A DNA stretch of 63,266 bases from Gammaproteobacteria bacterium (GTDB taxonomy: Bacteria; Pseudomonadota; Gammaproteobacteria; Steroidobacterales; Steroidobacteraceae), in contig JAGWPE010000025.1 of assembly GCA_028870635.1 (NCBI GenBank), forward strand, positions 1 to 63,266. Direction: 5' to 3'. The notes beneath the pieces were generated by a model. That model was given only the letters and a program-made list of their open reading frames with translations. It had not been told where the DNA came from and made no database searches. A program made the translations under genes and the position numbers. Position 1 is the first letter of the stretch, and each line of letters begins with the position of its first letter. Shown one piece after another: positions 9,192 through 18,483 of the stretch.

Positions 9192-12100
9192 ATGACAGAC
9201 GCCCCTCGTGATGCCATTCTGGTGCGCGGCGCGCGCCAGAACAATCTGAAGAATCTCGACCTCGACGTTCCGCTCAGCGAGCTCGTCGTGGTGACGGGCG
9301 TGTCAGGCTCCGGCAAGTCCTCGCTCGTCTTCGATACGCTCTACGCCGAAGGCCAGCGCCGTTACGTCGAGACTTTCTCGCCCTACGCGCGGCAGTTTCT
9401 CGACCGCATGGACAAGCCGCAGGTGGATTCGATAGCGGGCATCCCGCCGGCCATCGCCATCGATCAAACCAACCCGGTACGCACGTCGCGCTCGACCGTG
9501 GGCACGATGACGGAGCTGAACGATCATCTGAAGCTGTTGTTTGCGCGTACCGCGACGCTCTACTGCGAGTGTTGCGGCCGGACGGTTCGGCGCGACAGCG
9601 CCGACAGCATCTATGCCGATCTGCGGCAGCGCGCACAGGACTGGGCCGCGGCGCAGGGCTCGGGAGGCGATCCGCGCCTGCTGCTCACGTTCCCGGTACC
9701 CGTGCCGGACAGCTTCCAGGAGGCGGAGATCCGCGCGCTGCTCGAGAAACAGGGCTACACGAGGTTCTTCGACCGCCCCGCGGCATCTTCCACGGGCCCA
9801 GGCGAATCCCCGCGATCGGCCGGCGCAGCCGCTGCGGCGCAGCCATCCGCAGGGAAGCGGGAAAGCTCCGGCGGGCGCGGCAAGCGAGGCCGGTCGGCGC
9901 GCTCCGCGGCCCGGACCGCGGCGGTGCTCGAGGTCGTGCAGGATCGTTTCCGCGCAGGCCAGGCGGAGCGCGGCCGTGTCCTCGAATCTCTCGAGAGCGC
10001 GCTGCGTGTCGGCCGCGGCCGCGTCAACGTGCAGGTCGTCGACGACACCGACCCGCCGCGTCCGCTCGCGACGTGGCGCTATTCGAGTGCGCTGCACTGC
10101 GCCGAGTGCGACCGCTCCTATCAGGAGCCTACCCCCAGCCTCTTTTCGTTCAACTCGCCCGTGGGCGCGTGCGATGCCTGCCGCGGCTTCGGGCGCACGA
10201 TCGGCATCGACTACGGTTTGGTGATTCCGGACGAGACCAAATCCCTGCGCGGCGGCGCCGTGAAGCCCTGGCAGACCAAGTCCTATGCCGAATGCCAGGA
10301 GGACATGGAGAAGTTCGCGAAGAAGCGCGGCATACCGCTCGATGTGCCGTGGCGCGAGCTCAAGGCCGAGCACCGCCGCTGGGTCATCGAGGGCGAGGGC
10401 GACTGGAGCAAGGGCGTCTGGTACGGCGCGAAGCGCTTCTTCGCCTGGCTGGAAGGCCGATCCTACAAAATGCACGTGCGGGTTCTGCTCTCGCGCTACC
10501 GCGCGTACACGCCATGCGAGGCCTGCGGCGGCGCACGCCTGAAGACGCAAGGACTCCTCTGGCGCGTTGGCGATCGCGCGCTCGCCGATGAGGCGCTGGG
10601 GAGCGCCACGCGGTTCCAGCCGCGGGGAGCCGCGGGGAGCGACGAGACGCTGCGCGGTCTTCCGGGCCTCTCGATTCACGATGTGATGCTGCTGCCGGTG
10701 GAGCGTGCCTGCGCGTTCTTCCACAAGCTGCAGCTGCCCCGGCCGCTCGATGAGGCGACGGATCTGCTGCTCGGGGAGATCCGCGGACGTTTCGGTTACC
10801 TCGCCGACGTCGGGCTCGGGTATCTCACCCTCGATCGCCAGTCGCGCACGCTCTCCGGCGGCGAGGTGCAGCGGATCAACCTGACGACCGCGCTCGGCAC
10901 CTCTCTCGTCAACACACTCTTCGTGCTGGATGAGCCGTCGATCGGCCTGCATCCGCGCGACATGCAGCGCGTCATCACCGTGATGAAGCGCCTGCGCGAT
11001 GCCGGCAACTCGCTGCTCGTCGTGGAGCACGATCCGCAGATCATGCTGGAGGCGGATCGCATCCTCGACATGGGGCCGGGAGCCGGGGAGCGCGGCGGTG
11101 AGATCGTTTTCTTCGGCACCCCGTATGAGATCCGCCGCGACGGCCGCTCGCTCACGGGGGAATACCTCAGCGGCAAACGGCAGGTCAGCGCCGGACGGGC
11201 CGTCCCGGCTCCGCCTCCCTCTCCGGGCCGGGGCGCGGATGCGGCGGGCAGCGCCGTCCACGCCGAGGTGGTGGCCGAGGCCCGCTCCAACCGTTGGCTC
11301 GAATTGCGCGGCGCCCGCCAGCACAACCTCAAGGACGTCGACGTCCGGATACCGCTCAAGCGCCTGGTCTGCGTCACGGGTGTCTCCGGCTCCGGCAAAT
11401 CCACACTCATCGAGGAGGTGCTCTACCCGGCTCTCCGCAAGTATCACGGGAAGCCCACCGAAGCCCCCGGCGAATTCTCGGGCCTTGCCGGCGCGGAGCT
11501 CATCGACGATGTCGTGATGGTCGATCAGAGTCCCATCGGCCGGACCACCCGCTCCAACCCGGCGAGCTACGTCGGCGCCTTCGATGCCATCCGCAATCTC
11601 TTCGCGGCGGACCCCGCTGCGCAGGAGCGCAAGTACACCGCGGGCACGTTCAGCTTCAATTCCGGCAACGGCCGCTGCCCCACCTGCAGCGGCAACGGCT
11701 TCGAGCACGTCGAGATGCAGTTCCTCTCGGACGTGTACCTGCGCTGCCCCGACTGCAACGGCCGCCGCTATCGCGACGAGGTGCTGGAGATCAAGCGTGA
11801 AGGCGCGGACGGCCGCCGCGCCAGCATCGCCGAGGTCCTGGAGCTGACCGTCACCGAGGCACTCGCGTTCTTCCGCGACTCGCGGGAAGTCGCCGCGCGT
11901 CTCGCGCCGCTCTCCGATGTCGGCCTCGAGTACGTGACGCTCGGTCAACCGGTACCCACGCTCTCCGGTGGCGAGGCGCAGCGCCTGAAGCTCGCAGGTC
12001 ACCTCGCCGAGGCGGGCTCCGTGCTCTCGAGCACCACTCACAAGGGAAAGCTCTTCCTCTTCGACGAGCCGACGACCGGCCTGCACTTCCAGGACGTCGC

Positions 12101-15080
12101 CAAGCTCCTCACCGCCTTCCGCAAGCTGCTCGCCGCGGGACACTCCCTGCTCGTGATCGAGCACAACCTCGATGTGATCGGCGCCGCGGACTGGATCATC
12201 GATCTGGGCCCCGAAGGCGGCGAGCGCGGCGGGCAGGTCGTCTGCGCCGGCACGCCGGCCGAGGTGCGCGCCCACCCGGGCTCGCACACGGGCCGTGCGC
12301 TCGCCGACTACGCGCGAGCGATCGCTGGCGGGCCGGCTGCAGCCGAACCCACTAAGCCCGCGGCCGTCAACGAGCCGGCTGCGGCGTACGCGGCGGGCAA
12401 GAAGGGCAACGGCCGCGCCGGCAACGCCGTGGTCATCCACAATGCACGCGAGCACAACCTCAAGAGCATCGACGTGCAGATCCCGAGGGACCGGCTCACG
12501 GTCATCACCGGCGTGTCGGGCTCCGGCAAATCGACGCTCGCCTTCGACATCCTCTTCAACGAAGGCCAGCGCCGGTATCTCGAGTCGCTGAACGCGTATG
12601 CGCGCCAGTTCGTCCAGCCTGCCGCCCGGCCGGATGTTGACGCGATATTCGGGATCCCGCCGACGGTGGCCATCGAGCAGCGCACCAGCCGCGGCGGCCG
12701 CAAGAGCACCGTCGCCACCCTGACGGAAATCCACCATTTCCTGCGGCTGCTCTACGTGAAGCTCGGCACCCAATACTGCCCGGATTGCGACGTCGCGATC
12801 GAGTCGCAGAGCGCCGCCTCGATCGCCGCGCGGCTGCTGCGCGAATACAAGGGCAAGCGCGTCGCGCTCCTGGCTCCTCTGGTCGTCGCGCGCAAGGGCT
12901 ACTACACGGACCTCGCCAAATGGGCCGCGAAGAAGGGCTTCAAGACCCTGCGGGTCGACGGCGCCAATCTCTCCACGGCGCAGTGGCCGCGGCTGTCGCG
13001 CTTCAAGGAGCACACGATCGAGCTCCCCGTGGCGGAGATCGACGTCGGCGCGAAGACGGACACCGCTCTGCATCAGGCGCTCGCGCGTGCGCTCGACTTC
13101 GGCAAGGGCCTGGTCCATGTATTGGGTCCGCAGTCGGACCGGCCGACGGTCTTCTCGACGAAGCGTGCCTGCCCCTCCTGCGGGCTCAGCTTCGCGGAGC
13201 TCGACCCGCGTCTCTTCTCCTACAACTCCAAGCACGGCTGGTGCGAGGGCTGTCTCGGCACCGGCCTGGAAGTGCCGGCGGCGGAAGACGACCCGGCCGG
13301 CGCCGAGCCGGATGGGGGCGGCTGGCAGGACGAGGCGCCGGAAATCTGCGCCACCTGCGCCGGCAAGCGGTTGAATCCGGTCGCCCTCAGCGTGCGTTTC
13401 CGGGAGCGGTCCATCGCCGATCTCGCGGCCGGCTCCGTCGCGGACACGGCGGATTTCTTCCGGCGGCTGAAGCTCTCCTCGCGGGAACAGCAGATCGCGC
13501 GCGATCTGCTCGCGGAGATCCGGGCGCGTCTGAAGTTCCTCGATCGGGTGGGGCTCGGCTACCTGCAGCTCGATCGCTCCGCGCCCACGCTCTCCGGCGG
13601 CGAGGCGCAGCGCATCCGCCTCGCGGCGCAGCTCGGCTCCAACCTGCAGGGTGTGTGTTACGTGCTCGATGAGCCGACGATCGGGCTGCACCCGCGCGAC
13701 AACGCCGTGCTGCTCGACTCGCTCGCGGAGCTTTCGAGCCATGGCAATACGCTCGTGGTCGTGGAGCACGACGAGGAGACCATCCGCCGCGCCGACCACG
13801 TGCTCGATCTCGGCCCGGGCGCGGGCGTGCTCGGCGGCGAGGTGGTCGGCGAAGGCACGGTGAAGGATCTCATTGCCAACGCACGGTCGACCACCGGGCG
13901 GTTCCTGCGTCAGCCGCTGCGCCACCCCGCGCAGCCCCTTCGGCCGGTCGGCGCGCGGACCCCGCAGCTGAAGCTCGAGGGGGTATCCCTGCACAACGTG
14001 CGCGGCGCGGACGTGCGCATTCCGCTCGGAAGGCTGGTGGTGATCACCGGGGTCTCGGGCTCGGGGAAATCGACCGTGGCGCGCGATGTGCTCTACGCCA
14101 ACCTCCGCCGCCTGCTGGGCGATGCTTCGGCGGGCAGGGCCGCGGTGGCGAAGGCTGAGCCGCGCCGCCTGGGCCGGCGCAACGGCCCGCAGCTCATCGG
14201 CTGCGAGGGCATGCGGGGGCTCGAGCAGGTGGCTCGCGTGCTGGAGGTGGACCAGACTCCGATCGGCAAGACCCCGCGCTCCTGCCCCGCTACCTACATC
14301 GGGCTTTGGGACGACATCCGGCGCATCTTCGCCGCCACCACCGAGGCGCGGCTGCGCGGCTATACGGCGAGCCGCTTCTCCTTCAATACGGCCGGCGGCC
14401 GCTGCGAAGCCTGCGAGGGACAGGGCGTCAAGACCATCGAGATGAGCTTCCTGCCGGACGTAAAGGTTCTTTGCGACGTCTGCGGCGGCCGGCGGTTCAA
14501 CACCGAGACGCTGTCCGTTCTCTGGCGTGAGAAGAGCATCGGCGACGTCCTGGCGATGGACGTGGACGATGCGGTCGAATTCTTCCGCGCGCACTCGCGC
14601 GTTCACCATGCGCTGAAGCTGCTGCAGGATGTAGGGCTCGGTTATCTGACCCTGGGCCAGCAGAGCCCGACCCTCTCGGGCGGCGAGGCGCAGCGCATCA
14701 AGCTCGTGGCGGAGCTCGCCAAGGTCCGTACCGATACCGGCGAGGCCCGCGATGGCGGCCCCGGCCCGCGCCAGAGCCCGAAGCACACGCTTTACGTCCT
14801 CGACGAGCCGACTGTCGGCCTCCACATGGCGGATGTGGAGAAGCTCATCCACGTCCTGCACCGGCTGGTCGCCGCGGGCAATACGGCAGTCGTGGTCGAG
14901 CACAACCTCGACGTCATGGCGGAGGCGGATTGGATCGTGGACATGGGCCCCGAGGCCGGTGATGGCGGCGGCCGCATAGTCGCGCAGGGCGCCCCGGGCG
15001 AAGTCGCGCGGCGCAAGCGGGATTCCCATACCGGCCGTGCGCTGGCTGCCTTTCTCAAGCAGCGCGTGAACGGCGCATAA
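9192..15080 (+). CDS. Double-length (tandemly fused) UvrA-family ABC ATPase, excinuclease ABC subunit A 'dimeric form' type
   Basis: 1962 aa; four Walker A motifs GVSGSGKS and four LSGGE signatures; four Cys-rich (CxxC) zinc modules; two N-terminal UvrA openings (RQNNLKNLDLDVPL and REHNLKSIDVQIPR). Confidence 0.93.
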   Translation: MTDAPRDAILVRGARQNNLKNLDLDVPLSELVVVTGVSGSGKSSLVFDTLYAEGQRRYVETFSPYARQFLDRMDKPQVDSIAGIPPAIAIDQTNPVRTSRSTVGTMTELNDHLKLLFARTATLYCECCGRTVRRDSADSIYADLRQRAQDWAAAQGSGGDPRLLLTFPVPVPDSFQEAEIRALLEKQGYTRFFDRPAASSTGPGESPRSAGAAAAAQPSAGKRESSGGRGKRGRSARSAARTAAVLEVVQDRFRAGQAERGRVLESLESALRVGRGRVNVQVVDDTDPPRPLATWRYSSALHCAECDRSYQEPTPSLFSFNSPVGACDACRGFGRTIGIDYGLVIPDETKSLRGGAVKPWQTKSYAECQEDMEKFAKKRGIPLDVPWRELKAEHRRWVIEGEGDWSKGVWYGAKRFFAWLEGRSYKMHVRVLLSRYRAYTPCEACGGARLKTQGLLWRVGDRALADEALGSATRFQPRGAAGSDETLRGLPGLSIHDVMLLPVERACAFFHKLQLPRPLDEATDLLLGEIRGRFGYLADVGLGYLTLDRQSRTLSGGEVQRINLTTALGTSLVNTLFVLDEPSIGLHPRDMQRVITVMKRLRDAGNSLLVVEHDPQIMLEADRILDMGPGAGERGGEIVFFGTPYEIRRDGRSLTGEYLSGKRQVSAGRAVPAPPPSPGRGADAAGSAVHAEVVAEARSNRWLELRGARQHNLKDVDVRIPLKRLVCVTGVSGSGKSTLIEEVLYPALRKYHGKPTEAPGEFSGLAGAELIDDVVMVDQSPIGRTTRSNPASYVGAFDAIRNLFAADPAAQERKYTAGTFSFNSGNGRCPTCSGNGFEHVEMQFLSDVYLRCPDCNGRRYRDEVLEIKREGADGRRASIAEVLELTVTEALAFFRDSREVAARLAPLSDVGLEYVTLGQPVPTLSGGEAQRLKLAGHLAEAGSVLSSTTHKGKLFLFDEPTTGLHFQDVAKLLTAFRKLLAAGHSLLVIEHNLDVIGAADWIIDLGPEGGERGGQVVCAGTPAEVRAHPGSHTGRALADYARAIAGGPAAAEPTKPAAVNEPAAAYAAGKKGNGRAGNAVVIHNAREHNLKSIDVQIPRDRLTVITGVSGSGKSTLAFDILFNEGQRRYLESLNAYARQFVQPAARPDVDAIFGIPPTVAIEQRTSRGGRKSTVATLTEIHHFLRLLYVKLGTQYCPDCDVAIESQSAASIAARLLREYKGKRVALLAPLVVARKGYYTDLAKWAAKKGFKTLRVDGANLSTAQWPRLSRFKEHTIELPVAEIDVGAKTDTALHQALARALDFGKGLVHVLGPQSDRPTVFSTKRACPSCGLSFAELDPRLFSYNSKHGWCEGCLGTGLEVPAAEDDPAGAEPDGGGWQDEAPEICATCAGKRLNPVALSVRFRERSIADLAAGSVADTADFFRRLKLSSREQQIARDLLAEIRARLKFLDRVGLGYLQLDRSAPTLSGGEAQRIRLAAQLGSNLQGVCYVLDEPTIGLHPRDNAVLLDSLAELSSHGNTLVVVEHDEETIRRADHVLDLGPGAGVLGGEVVGEGTVKDLIANARSTTGRFLRQPLRHPAQPLRPVGARTPQLKLEGVSLHNVRGADVRIPLGRLVVITGVSGSGKSTVARDVLYANLRRLLGDASAGRAAVAKAEPRRLGRRNGPQLIGCEGMRGLEQVARVLEVDQTPIGKTPRSCPATYIGLWDDIRRIFAATTEARLRGYTASRFSFNTAGGRCEACEGQGVKTIEMSFLPDVKVLCDVCGGRRFNTETLSVLWREKSIGDVLAMDVDDAVEFFRAHSRVHHALKLLQDVGLGYLTLGQQSPTLSGGEAQRIKLVAELAKVRTDTGEARDGGPGPRQSPKHTLYVLDEPTVGLHMADVEKLIHVLHRLVAAGNTAVVVEHNLDVMAEADWIVDMGPEAGDGGGRIVAQGAPGEVARRKRDSHTGRALAAFLKQRVNGA

Positions 15081-15090
15081 TCAGCAGGCC

Positions 15091-15393
15091 ATGCCATCCT
15101 CCTCCGGGCTCGTATGCTGGAAATGCGGGGCGTCGCTCGCCGCGCTGACGCTGCCCCTGCGGCGGCTGGAGGAATGCCCCAAGTGCAGGGCCGAGCTGCA
15201 CGTGTGCCGGATGTGCGTCGATTACGACACGAGCGTCGCCAAGCACTGCCGCGAGCCCGTGGCGGAGGAGGTCCGGGAGAAGACCCAGGCCAACTTCTGC
15301 GATTTCTTCAAGCCCCGGCCGGGGGCCTACATCGCCCCCAACACCGCCGAGGTCGAGCGGGCGCGCGCCGAGCTGGAGAAACTCTTCAAGTAG
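15091..15393 (+). CDS. Small zinc-ribbon protein, uncharacterised
   Basis: CWKCG...CPKC...CRMC pattern; starts 10 bp after the uvrA-like stop, same strand. Confidence 0.75.
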   Translation: MPSSSGLVCWKCGASLAALTLPLRRLEECPKCRAELHVCRMCVDYDTSVAKHCREPVAEEVREKTQANFCDFFKPRPGAYIAPNTAEVERARAELEKLFK

Positions 15394-15396
15394 ATC

Positions 15397-15500
15397 GGCG
15401 CAAAGTCGGCATCCTGCCGCGTTGCTCGGCTCCGTCCCTGCGCCGAGCCCTGCGGGCCGAGCAACGGCGCCCTTGGGCCGCTCAGTGACTTGCTGTTGAC
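15397..15500 (+). repeat. Intergenic repeat element A
   Basis: GGCGCAAAGTCGGCATCCTGCCGC (15397-15420) is the exact reverse complement of 45632-45655; internal 10-bp IR GTTGCTCGGC...GCCGAGCAAC. Confidence 0.75.
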
Positions 15501-15508
15501 AAGCCCTG

Positions 15509-17296
15509 TCAGGTTTTCTTGACGCGCTCGCTCAGGCGCTCGAGCAGCCGCGAGAACGGCGTGTTCTTCTGGAATTCCACCCGCAGATGCCGCACGCCGG
15601 TGTCATTCAGCGATTCGCCGCCGCCGTTGTCGATGGCGAGCTGATTGGCACCGAGGATCTCGAGCGTTTCTTCCAGGGTCTGCGGGGTCCGGCGCTCGCG
15701 GGCGCCGACTTTGCCGCCGCTCTTGCGGACACTGCGTGCCGCGGGTGCGGGCTGCGGCGCAGCCGGTACCGCTGGCCCGGGAGCAGCCGCCACAGCCGGC
15801 GCCGCGCGCGGCGACTCATCGGAGTCGATCAGCTTGAACTCGTTGTCCGCGCTGTCGCGCCGTTTGCGCGGGGCGCCGACGCCGGAGAATCGCTGGTTGT
15901 CATCCGTTGCGCGCCCGCGCTCCTGCGGGCTCACCGGCACCACGGCGACCGAGTTGAATTCCGAGCGCACGTAGTAAGCGACCTGCTTGGCCGAGATCGC
16001 GTCGTTGAAGAACCCGAGACGCAATCCATACCATCTGCGGCCCTCACGGCTGCCCTCGACGGAGTAGAGCGTGTAGGCGCTGAAGATCGCGAGCGGCGGT
16101 ACTTTGTCGAGCTCCACCGGCTGCACCGACCATTGCAGCTGCACCGCGAAGGAGACCGGCTCGTTGTGGGAGACGGCTTCCTTCAGCGCGCGCCGCGTGC
16201 CGGTATCGTCGGGCTTGAGCAGCGAAATGCCCGATTCGGCGGCAGCATCGGCCTGTAGCGGCGTTTGGGGCCGCGCGGCGCCGGATTCCTCCCGCCGCGT
16301 CTCGAGGAACCGCAGCACCTGAGTATCGGTGAGCGAGCTGTCATCGGCCACATCCGCGGCGAGAGCGGGCGCCGGCATGAGACGAGTCTCACCGGTGCCA
16401 TCCTCTGCGGAATCGAGCGCCGCCAGCACTTCCTTGACGTTGGAGTCGGCGAAGATCGGCTTCCTCGCCGTCTGTGGCACCGCTCGGGAGACGGCCTGCA
16501 CCGGCGATTTGACGGCGCTCGGCGCCGCTGCCGGCCTCGGCTGAGCAGTCGCAGCGGCTGCCGCCTGACGTGCGGTCGTGTTGGCAATCGTTTTGGCGGC
16601 GGGGCGCTGGCCGCCGGCGGGCGCGGTGCCGGTACGCGCCTGCGCTGGCCGTGCGGGTGGCATCGTCCTCGTCTGCGAGGCCGGAGTCGGCGCTGCCCTC
16701 TGCGGCGAGGATGGAGCGGGCGCTGGCGAGCGGGCGGCACCGCCCTGGACGGCCGCCGGCACCGCCTTCGGCGCGGGGGCCGTGGGAGTGCGCTTGGGAT
16801 TTGCTTGCGGGGCTGCCGGCGGATGAAGCGTAGGCACCAACGTCGGAATTTTGGCCGGCGCCGCGTGTTGGGAGACCTGCGGCTTTGCGGCAACCGGCAC
16901 CGGGGGTGTTGGAATGGTCGCCGCGGTCTTTTGGGGACCGGCGGCGTGCCGCGCCTGAGCCGCGGCGGCTTCCGCCGCGCGGGCACGCAGCTTCTTGCCG
17001 GGCGCCTCGCCCGCCCACGCACCCGGATAGATGTCCCGCACCACGCCCAGCCACTCCTCGGCTTCCGCCTGGCTGGCAAAGAATCCCATGTGGAGGCGGA
17101 AGCGCTCGCGTCCCTCCTCGAAGCGCCGGCTCACGAAGAAGGTGAAGCGCTTGAGCTCAGCCAGCTCCGTCTGCGCGAGCGCCATCGGCGTGGTCGAGGA
17201 GCATAAATTGAGGACGTACGGTCCCGTCTCTGCGGCAGGCGCCGCCGGATGTTCCGCATCCACCGCGGTGGACGCGAGATTTGCCGTTGGTGTCAT
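15509..17296 (-). CDS. SPOR-like domain protein with long Ala/Pro-rich linker
   Basis: SPOR-like segments FTFFVSRRFEEGRERFRLHMGFFASQAEAEEWLGVVRDIYPGAWAG and WYGLRLGFFNDAISAKQVAYYVRSEFNSVAVVPV; central low-complexity A/P/T linker; start preceded by GGGGAA. Confidence 0.7.
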   Translation of the reverse strand: MTPTANLASTAVDAEHPAAPAAETGPYVLNLCSSTTPMALAQTELAELKRFTFFVSRRFEEGRERFRLHMGFFASQAEAEEWLGVVRDIYPGAWAGEAPGKKLRARAAEAAAAQARHAAGPQKTAATIPTPPVPVAAKPQVSQHAAPAKIPTLVPTLHPPAAPQANPKRTPTAPAPKAVPAAVQGGAARSPAPAPSSPQRAAPTPASQTRTMPPARPAQARTGTAPAGGQRPAAKTIANTTARQAAAAATAQPRPAAAPSAVKSPVQAVSRAVPQTARKPIFADSNVKEVLAALDSAEDGTGETRLMPAPALAADVADDSSLTDTQVLRFLETRREESGAARPQTPLQADAAAESGISLLKPDDTGTRRALKEAVSHNEPVSFAVQLQWSVQPVELDKVPPLAIFSAYTLYSVEGSREGRRWYGLRLGFFNDAISAKQVAYYVRSEFNSVAVVPVSPQERGRATDDNQRFSGVGAPRKRRDSADNEFKLIDSDESPRAAPAVAAAPGPAVPAAPQPAPAARSVRKSGGKVGARERRTPQTLEETLEILGANQLAIDNGGGESLNDTGVRHLRVEFQKNTPFSRLLERLSERVKKT

Positions 17297-17374
17297 AAAT
17301 TCCCCGGACAGTCCAACAGCCACAGGCGATGGGAAGCGGCTCAAAACGCGAGGGGAATGCGTTCGATCGCACCT

Positions 17375-17472
17375 GCAGCGCGATCGTGGCAGCCCCGCCG
17401 TCATAGGAACCGTCCTTTAGACCGGTGGCTTTGCGTCCCCGCCTTTCGACGGGTTTGCCCTTGTCACAGGCA
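17375..17472 (-). ncRNA. c-di-GMP-I (GEMM-I) riboswitch upstream of the SPOR-like gene
   Basis: Reverse strand reads UGUGACAAGGGCAAACCCGUCGAAAGGCGGGGACGCAAAGCCACCGGUCUAAAGGACGGUUCCUAUGACGGCGGGGCUGCCACGAU, matching the GEMM-I pattern GGGCAAACC-x-GAAA-x-GGGACGCAAAGCC-xCCGG-xCUAA-...-GCGGGGxUxCC. Confidence 0.92.
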
Positions 17473-17475
17473 CCA

Positions 17476-17504
17476 AGTGTCGAAGTCCGGCCGGACGGAG
17501 TCAA
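17476..17504 (-). promoter_or_regulatory. Candidate sigma70 promoter for the riboswitch transcript
   Basis: Reverse strand TTGACT (17504-17499), 17-nt spacer, GACACT (17481-17476), placed directly upstream of the aptamer. Confidence 0.45.
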
Positions 17505-17643
17505 GGCCCGTGATTGTGCCGCCGCTCTCAAGTAGCGCGCGTCGCGAGGCCTGCAAATTGCCGTGCCTCCGCTTATGTTCAGCGCCGGCAGTGATATGTA
17601 ATAAACGGGCCGCCGTTTTGCGCCGGGCGCGCGGCCGCGGCAG

Positions 17644-18363
17644 CTAGGAAGTCGCCGCAACCAGGGCGGCGGGCCTGCGCGGCCTCAATTGTGCGAGCGC
17701 GCAGATTCCCGCGTAGGTATAGCGCTGTGCGCCGCGGCGACCGGACCGCAAGGTCCCGAGCATGGCCGCCGCCGCGGTGCCGACCGGAATGCCACGGTTC
17801 ACCGTGCGGGCGCCGACGAGAAACGGATTGACGAGCGGCATCATGGCGCGGCGCACGAGGTCGGCGACCGCCATCTCCCGCGGCCAGCCCAGCACGATCG
17901 CGGGCTGCAGGATATCGAGCGCGCCGAACCCCACACCGGCCAACATCTCTTCCAGCTCGCCCTTGATGCGCAAATACCCGCTCTTCGCCGCGACATCCGC
18001 CCCCGCCGCGGAAATGACGACGAAACGCGCCGCTCCCGCGGCCTTCGCGGCGCGGGCAAACGCCAGCGTATAGCCCAGATCGACGCGGCGGATCGCCTCA
18101 TCCTCGGCGCCCTCCCGCTCGCCGAGCCGCGCACCGAGACAACAGAGCGCGACCTGACACTTCAGCCCGGCCAGCTGCCGCTCCAGATGGTCGAACTGCA
18201 CGATCCGGTTGGCGAGACGGGGATGCTCACGCCCCAATGGCCGGCGCGTGACAGCGAGCACCCGCGCGACCTCCGGCGCATCGAGCAGAGCATCGAGGAC
18301 GCGTCCGCCCACGAAGCCGCTGGCGCCGGCGAGCATTGCCACCAGGGAGTTGGTGTCAGTCAT
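17644..18363 (-). CDS. NAD(P)-binding Rossmann-fold protein (NAD-dependent epimerase/oxidoreductase-like)
   Basis: VAMLAGASGFVGGRVLDALL; VVISAAGADVAAKSGYLRIKGELEEML. Confidence 0.8.
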   Translation of the reverse strand: MTDTNSLVAMLAGASGFVGGRVLDALLDAPEVARVLAVTRRPLGREHPRLANRIVQFDHLERQLAGLKCQVALCCLGARLGEREGAEDEAIRRVDLGYTLAFARAAKAAGAARFVVISAAGADVAAKSGYLRIKGELEEMLAGVGFGALDILQPAIVLGWPREMAVADLVRRAMMPLVNPFLVGARTVNRGIPVGTAAAAMLGTLRSGRRGAQRYTYAGICALAQLRPRRPAALVAATS

Positions 18364-18483
18364 GGAACCTTATTAGCTCCGCCACCGGCAGCGCACAAGC
18401 TCCCGCCCTGCCTTCATGCCAACCGCGTGACCCCAATCACGCACTCAGATGGGCTATTGTGACGCGAGGCACAGGAGGTGCCA

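Noticed and set aside
9303-15029. 1908-aa antisense ORF spanning almost all of the fused uvrA
   Set aside because: Composition is Arg/Ala/His/Asp-rich with no recognisable motifs; it is explained by GC-rich third positions suppressing stops on the opposite strand of a strongly supported gene.
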